Source: Saprospiraceae bacterium (GTDB lineage Bacteria > Bacteroidota > Bacteroidia > Chitinophagales > Saprospiraceae). Taken from it: 10,870 bases of DNA. The position numbers and the translations under genes were made by a program. Where the stretch lies: assembly GCA_014379065.1 (NCBI GenBank), contig JACMMM010000175.1, forward strand, positions 1-10,870, in the 5' to 3' direction. Below are positions 8,454 through 10,870 of this stretch, one piece after another (within the stretch, counting starts at the first letter, position 1; the number at the start of each line of letters is the position of its first letter). The notes beneath the pieces are model-generated. The model saw only the letters and a program-made list of their open reading frames with translations, was not told the origin of the DNA and ran no database searches.

Positions 8454-8807
8454 TTATCCTTTTGCTGTGGAAGCGTCTACCACGGCCTTGAATGTGGCGG
8501 GGTGATTGAGCGCGAGATCCGCCAGTGCTTTGCGGTTGAGGCCGATGCCTTTTTGGCTGAGCAGGTGGATGAAACTGCTGTAATTGATGCCCATCGGGCG
8601 CACAGCGGCGTTGATACGGGCAATCCAAAGGCGACGGTAAATGCGCTTTTTGAATTTGCGGTCGCGGTAGGCGTACTGCCAGCCTTTTTCGAGCGCGTTC
8701 TTCGCTACGGTGTAAACTTTGGAGCGGGCACCGAAGAAACCTCGGGCGGCTAGCATGATTTTCTTCCGGCGAGCGCGGCTGGCCGGGTTGTTTGTTGCTC
8801 TTGGCAT
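8454..8807 (-). CDS. rplT: 50S ribosomal protein L20
   Basis: A 117-aa basic protein matching bacterial L20 over its full usual length. It starts MPRATNNPASRARRKKIM and contains ARGFFGARSKVY, the long basic helix around RDRKFKKRIYRRLWIARINA, and a C-terminal half with GLNRKALADLA. L20 binds 23S rRNA early in large-subunit assembly and represses its own operon in some bacteria. Its ATG is 255 bases beyond the rpmI stop, an unusually wide gap for this pair. That gap holds a terminator-like hairpin and inverted repeats, so L20 may be controlled separately from L35. The gene ends before the strong hairpin at 8397-8427. Confidence 0.98.
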   Translation of the reverse strand: MPRATNNPASRARRKKIMLAARGFFGARSKVYTVAKNALEKGWQYAYRDRKFKKRIYRRLWIARINAAVRPMGINYSSFIHLLSQKGIGLNRKALADLALNHPATFKAVVDASTAKG

Positions 8808-8844
8808 GAAAAAGATTTTCTAGTGCGACACCGGGGCGGTTTTT

Positions 8845-8948
8845 CAGTTGGCAGTTTGCAGTTGATAGTTGGCAGTTTTACCTGCGTTAACTTTAGCGAA
8901 AGAGGATACAGTTTTTGATTCCTGCTAACTGCTGCTGCCCACTGCTAC
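8845..8948. repeat. Imperfect inverted repeat of CAGTTGGCAG-type words between rpmI and rplT
   Basis: The left arm at 8845-8876 is built from repeated words (CAGTTGGCAG, TTGCAGTTG, TAGTTGGCAG). The right arm at 8922-8948 (CTGCTAACTGCTGC, then CCCACTGCTAC) is its approximate reverse complement, separated by about 45 bases. Such short-word palindromic sequences look like dispersed intergenic repeats. I could not test for other genomic copies. Confidence 0.45.
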
Positions 8949-8996
8949 TTCTAACCTGCTCTTTTAACCAATGTCCTCGTTAAAAAATGTGAATGG

Positions 8997-9020
8997 AAAA
9001 ATGCCCGCCTTTGCGAGCAT
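8997..9020 (-). terminator. Intrinsic terminator or attenuator between rpmI and rplT
   Basis: On the minus strand an 8-bp stem, ATGCTCGC/GCGGGCAT with one G-U pair and an AAAG loop (9020-9001), runs into TTTT (9000-8997). This is the geometry of an intrinsic terminator. It lies 43 bases past the rpmI stop and about 190 bases before rplT. An adjacent hairpin upstream (9052-9035, TGGTTG/CAACCA) can pair in two ways. Partial termination that lowers or regulates rplT expression is a reasonable inference. Confidence 0.6.
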
Positions 9021-9034
9021 CGTGGTTACCGAAG

Positions 9035-9052
9035 TGGTTGAGCGTACAACCA
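9035..9052 (-). promoter_or_regulatory. Hairpin with alternative pairing just upstream of the rpmI-rplT terminator
   Basis: On the minus strand TGGTTG and CAACCA form a perfect 6-bp stem around a 6-nt loop. A second AACCAC copy at 9027-9022 could compete for the same TGGTT strand. Mutually exclusive pairing next to a terminator is typical of attenuators, but the stems are short and the regulator is unknown. Confidence 0.35.
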
Positions 9053-9062
9053 ACCAACGGTT

Positions 9063-9257
9063 TTAGATGACGAGCAGACGCTCGATGCGTGCGTGTTCGG
9101 TTTTGTCAACGATTACACCGCCGCGCAAGTGGCGCTTGGCTTTGGTCGTCTTTTTGCGCATCAAGTGACGCATACGAGCGCGATTGCGCTTCACTTTCCC
9201 CTTGCCAGTCACCGAAAAACGCTTCTTGGCGCTGGAGTGGGTCTTCATTTTAGGCAT
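9063..9257 (-). CDS. rpmI: 50S ribosomal protein L35
   Basis: A 64-aa basic protein with the L35 signature: start MPKMKTHSSAKKRFSVTG, then a Lys/Arg-rich core and RHLRGG near the middle, at normal family length. L35 is a structural protein of the large ribosomal subunit. ATG 9257 is chosen because it gives the universal MPKMKT start. A longer frame from a TTG at 9290 is rejected because it begins inside the promoter's -7 box. It follows infC by 82 bases and has its own predicted promoter at 9288-9318. Leader length from that promoter would be only about 25 nt. Confidence 0.97.
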   Translation of the reverse strand: MPKMKTHSSAKKRFSVTGKGKVKRNRARMRHLMRKKTTKAKRHLRGGVIVDKTEHARIERLLVI

Positions 9258-9287
9258 GACAAAAATATCTGTTTGAAAAACGGAGCG

Positions 9288-9318
9288 CAAAAGTACAATT
9301 CTTCAGCAAAACACAAAA
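9288..9318 (-). promoter_or_regulatory. Bacteroidota-type promoter upstream of rpmI
   Basis: On the minus strand a TTTG -33 element (9317-9314, within TTTTG) and a TACTTTTG -7 element (9295-9288) are separated by 18 bases, close to the TTTG-N19-TAnnTTTG consensus. Transcription would start near 9281, about 24 bases before the rpmI ATG. It allows rpmI to be transcribed independently of infC. Confidence 0.62.
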
Positions 9319-9339
9319 GGAAAGTGCCAAAATTGTTTA

Positions 9340-10086
9340 TTATTCTGTCTCAGCAGGTGGGGGCAGCGGTGCCGATACCTGTGCCTCTGGCGTAGCTGAG
9401 GTTGACGGTTTCGAAGGTTGTGCTGAAGGAGCAGGCTCTTTCTTTTTTACCGGCCCTTTTTTAGGCGAAAGAATGACGTGCATCCTTTTCCCTTCCAGAC
9501 GTGGCAACTGGTCGGCAGAGCCGTGTTCTTCCAGTTCTTTCATAAAACGCAGGAGCAAAAGTTCGCCGCGCTCTTTAAAAACGATGGCGCGACCGCGGAA
9601 CTGGACATAAGCTTTCACCTTGTTGCCCTCCGAAAGAAAACTCTTGGCGTGGCGCAGTTTGAATTCAAAATCGTGCTCGCCGGTCTCCGGGCCGAAGCGG
9701 ATTTCTTTCAATTCCACTTTTACCGCGTTGGCTTTCAGCTCCTTCTCGCGCTTCTTTTTCTGGTAAAGGAATTTGTTGTAGTCCACGATCCGCACCACAG
9801 GCGGCACGGCATTGGGGGTTATTTCCACCAAATCAAGTGCCAGTTCTTCTGCCCATTTTTGGAGCTTTGAAGTGGGGTAAACGCCGGGTTCGACGGGCTG
9901 ACCCGCCGCTACGCTTATTTCTTCAAGGTTGTCGCCAATGAGACGGACCTCGTTGGCGCGAATAAAATTGTTGATGTTGTGCTCTGGGGGGCGTGGGCCG
10001 CGGTTGAATGGACGAGGCCCACCTGGGCGAGAACCGGGAGGGCGAGCGCCGCCGGGAGGTTTAGGCCGATAAGGTTTGAATGCCAA
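9340..10086 (-). CDS. infC: Translation initiation factor IF-3, TTG start, extended tails
   Basis: A 248-aa IF3, which binds the 30S subunit and discriminates start codons. The N-domain starts near I38 (INNFIRANEVRLIG) and continues through LALDLVEITPNAVPPVVRI and DYNKFLYQKKKREKE. The C-domain has KEIRFGPETGEHDFEFK and YVQFRGRAIVFKERG, ending LEGKRMHVILSPKK near 210. Two additions make it longer than the ~180 aa of E. coli IF3: a Pro/Arg/Gly tail (about 5-34) and a Pro/Ala/Ser/Thr-rich tail (about 215-248). No in-frame ATG or GTG precedes the core, and an in-frame TAA abuts the TTG at 10086, so translation must use TTG or a rarer codon. Rare infC start codons allow IF3 to repress its own synthesis in other bacteria. 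It is preceded by a -7 box at 10161-10168. Confidence 0.96.
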   Translation of the reverse strand: MAFKPYRPKPPGGARPPGSRPGGPRPFNRGPRPPEHNINNFIRANEVRLIGDNLEEISVAAGQPVEPGVYPTSKLQKWAEELALDLVEITPNAVPPVVRIVDYNKFLYQKKKREKELKANAVKVELKEIRFGPETGEHDFEFKLRHAKSFLSEGNKVKAYVQFRGRAIVFKERGELLLLRFMKELEEHGSADQLPRLEGKRMHVILSPKKGPVKKKEPAPSAQPSKPSTSATPEAQVSAPLPPPAETE

Positions 10087-10160
10087 TTAATGGTGATGGT
10101 TTGGTGAAAAAAAGGTGCGCGTCGAAGCTATGTCTAGGCGACCGTTGGCAAAAAGTGTTG

Positions 10161-10168
10161 CAAAAGTA
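10161..10168 (-). promoter_or_regulatory. -7 promoter element upstream of infC
   Basis: Minus-strand TACTTTTG, identical to the boxes before rpmI and the conflict operon. No clear TTTG -33 element is present at the expected distance. Transcription from here would give an infC leader of about 70 nt, independent of the ftsH-like gene. Confidence 0.45.
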
Positions 10169-10298
10169 AAAATTGTTACGCGGATTGGCGCGGAGTGGGC
10201 AAGGAAAATTTTGGAGGAGGTAAGTGTCAATCTAAATTCCGGGAATTCTTTGCTTTTATTTTGATTGCTGATTGACGATTACATTGTCATCTTCCAAT

Positions 10299-10870
10299 TT
10301 AACCCAACTTCTCCTGATAATCCGGCAAATGCAGGTAACCTTCCTCTTTAATGGCTGCCGGAAGGTTGAACCGGGCGGCCACTTCCGCCACGTCTTTGGC
10401 ATCCATACTGCCTTTTTCCTTGAGCACGCGAGATAGATCAAGCAGAAAATCAAGGTGTTTGGCGAGCAAGGCGCGAGTTTCTTTTACGATGCCTGCAATC
10501 ATGGCCTCCACGTCTTTGTCAGTCGCATTTTTGTCCATCGAAAAGCCATACTCCAGCGTGTAATTGGCTTGATACCGCTCGTCGAAGCCATGGCGGCGGA
10601 TGTAGTCCATAGCCAGCATGGTCACGTGCTCGCGGTCGTTGGAGCGGCCCACGGTAGCGTTTGCATCGCCAAAAACGAGTTCTTCGGCTAGCCCCCCAGC
10701 GAGAAACACCTTTATCTTTTTAAGCAAATTTTCTTTGGTCTCATAAATCTCGTGCGGGAACGTGAAACCGGAAGCATAACTGCTCGCCACCTTCGATTTG
10801 AGTTGCAAAGGGGCAATGCCAAAAAGCACAACATACGCGTTATGGAAGACTGCGCGCAGTCGGTGGGCGC
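10299..10870 (-). CDS. FtsH-like AAA+/M41 protein, C-terminal part, apparently without the HEAGH motif
   Basis: The last 189 residues of a protein whose N-terminus lies beyond the right edge. The M41 domain is recognisable: GFTFPHEIYETKENLLKKI (as FtsH GxTxxxP then a TKEQLL-type helix), FLAGGLAEELVFGD, VGRSNDREH (the position of the Asp zinc ligand) and the terminal helices. FtsH proteins are membrane-bound ATP-dependent zinc proteases. Here the stretch aligning with A-Y-HEAGH reads V-F-HNAYV (10845-10831), keeping the first His but losing the catalytic Glu and second His. It may be a protease-dead paralogue acting as a chaperone or partner of an active FtsH. The AAA+ part cannot be seen. About 210 bases separate it from infC with no clear terminator. 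Confidence 0.82.
   Translation of the reverse strand, partial: AHRLRAVFHNAYVVLFGIAPLQLKSKVASSYASGFTFPHEIYETKENLLKKIKVFLAGGLAEELVFGDANATVGRSNDREHVTMLAMDYIRRHGFDERYQANYTLEYGFSMDKNATDKDVEAMIAGIVKETRALLAKHLDFLLDLSRVLKEKGSMDAKDVAEVAARFNLPAAIKEEGYLHLPDYQEKLG

Noticed and set aside
8367..8753. 128-codon plus-strand frame across rplT
   Set aside because: It is the antisense shadow of the well-supported L20 gene.
9258..9290. Longer rpmI start at TTG 9290
   Set aside because: It adds 11 non-conserved residues and overlaps the predicted -7 element; L35 proteins start at MPKMKT.
10235..10247. AATTCC-G-GGAATT palindrome downstream of the ftsH-like gene
   Set aside because: The stem is short and AT-rich with almost no loop, and no T-run follows on the minus strand, so it does not support a terminator.
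10256..10453. 65-codon minus-strand frame at the end of the ftsH-like gene
   Set aside because: It overlaps the M41 C-terminus in another frame and shows no protein-like conservation.

Overview
The window most likely comes from the chromosome of a Bacteroidota bacterium, possibly near Saprospiria. Several upstream regions carry the Bacteroidota-type -7 element TAnnTTTG (three identical TACTTTTG copies). Purine-rich ribosome binding sites are absent. The proteins look Bacteroidota-like: a signal peptide ending in NAQ, an IF3 with Pro-rich tails, and nSTAND/WD40/TPR architecture. The genus is inference.

Layout. (1) 1-6906, minus strand: a three-gene operon whose neighbouring genes overlap by 4 bp (ATGA) at both junctions. 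In transcription order it encodes a divergent SIR2-like/TIR fusion (450 aa), an nSTAND1-type P-loop NTPase with one transmembrane helix (579 aa), and a large protein with a signal peptide, coiled coil, WD40-like propellers and TPR-like helices. That last gene is open for 1273 codons and runs off the left edge. (2) 6907-7267: a divergent intergenic region with a probable operon promoter and a 17-bp tandem repeat. (3) 7268-8362, plus strand: a membrane-anchored metallo-beta-lactamase-fold hydrolase of the NAPE-PLD/UlaG-like group. (4) A strong convergent terminator hairpin at 8397-8427. (5) 8454-10086, minus strand: the translation cluster infC-rpmI-rplT, with a non-ATG infC start, a promoter before rpmI and an intrinsic-terminator-like hairpin between rpmI and rplT. 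(6) 10299-10870: the C-terminal part of an FtsH-like M41 protein whose HEAGH zinc motif appears to be lost.

The main candidate system is the first operon. The predicted parts form a chain across the inner membrane: a periplasmic WD40/TPR protein as candidate sensor, a membrane STAND NTPase as candidate switch, and a cytoplasmic TIR protein as candidate NAD-consuming effector. The SIR2-like half of the effector lacks the usual catalytic Asn and His, so the TIR domain is the likelier enzyme. Each family is known from bacterial conflict systems. The split, membrane-spanning arrangement with an exported propeller is the unusual part. A defence or programmed-death role is inference, not shown by the sequence.
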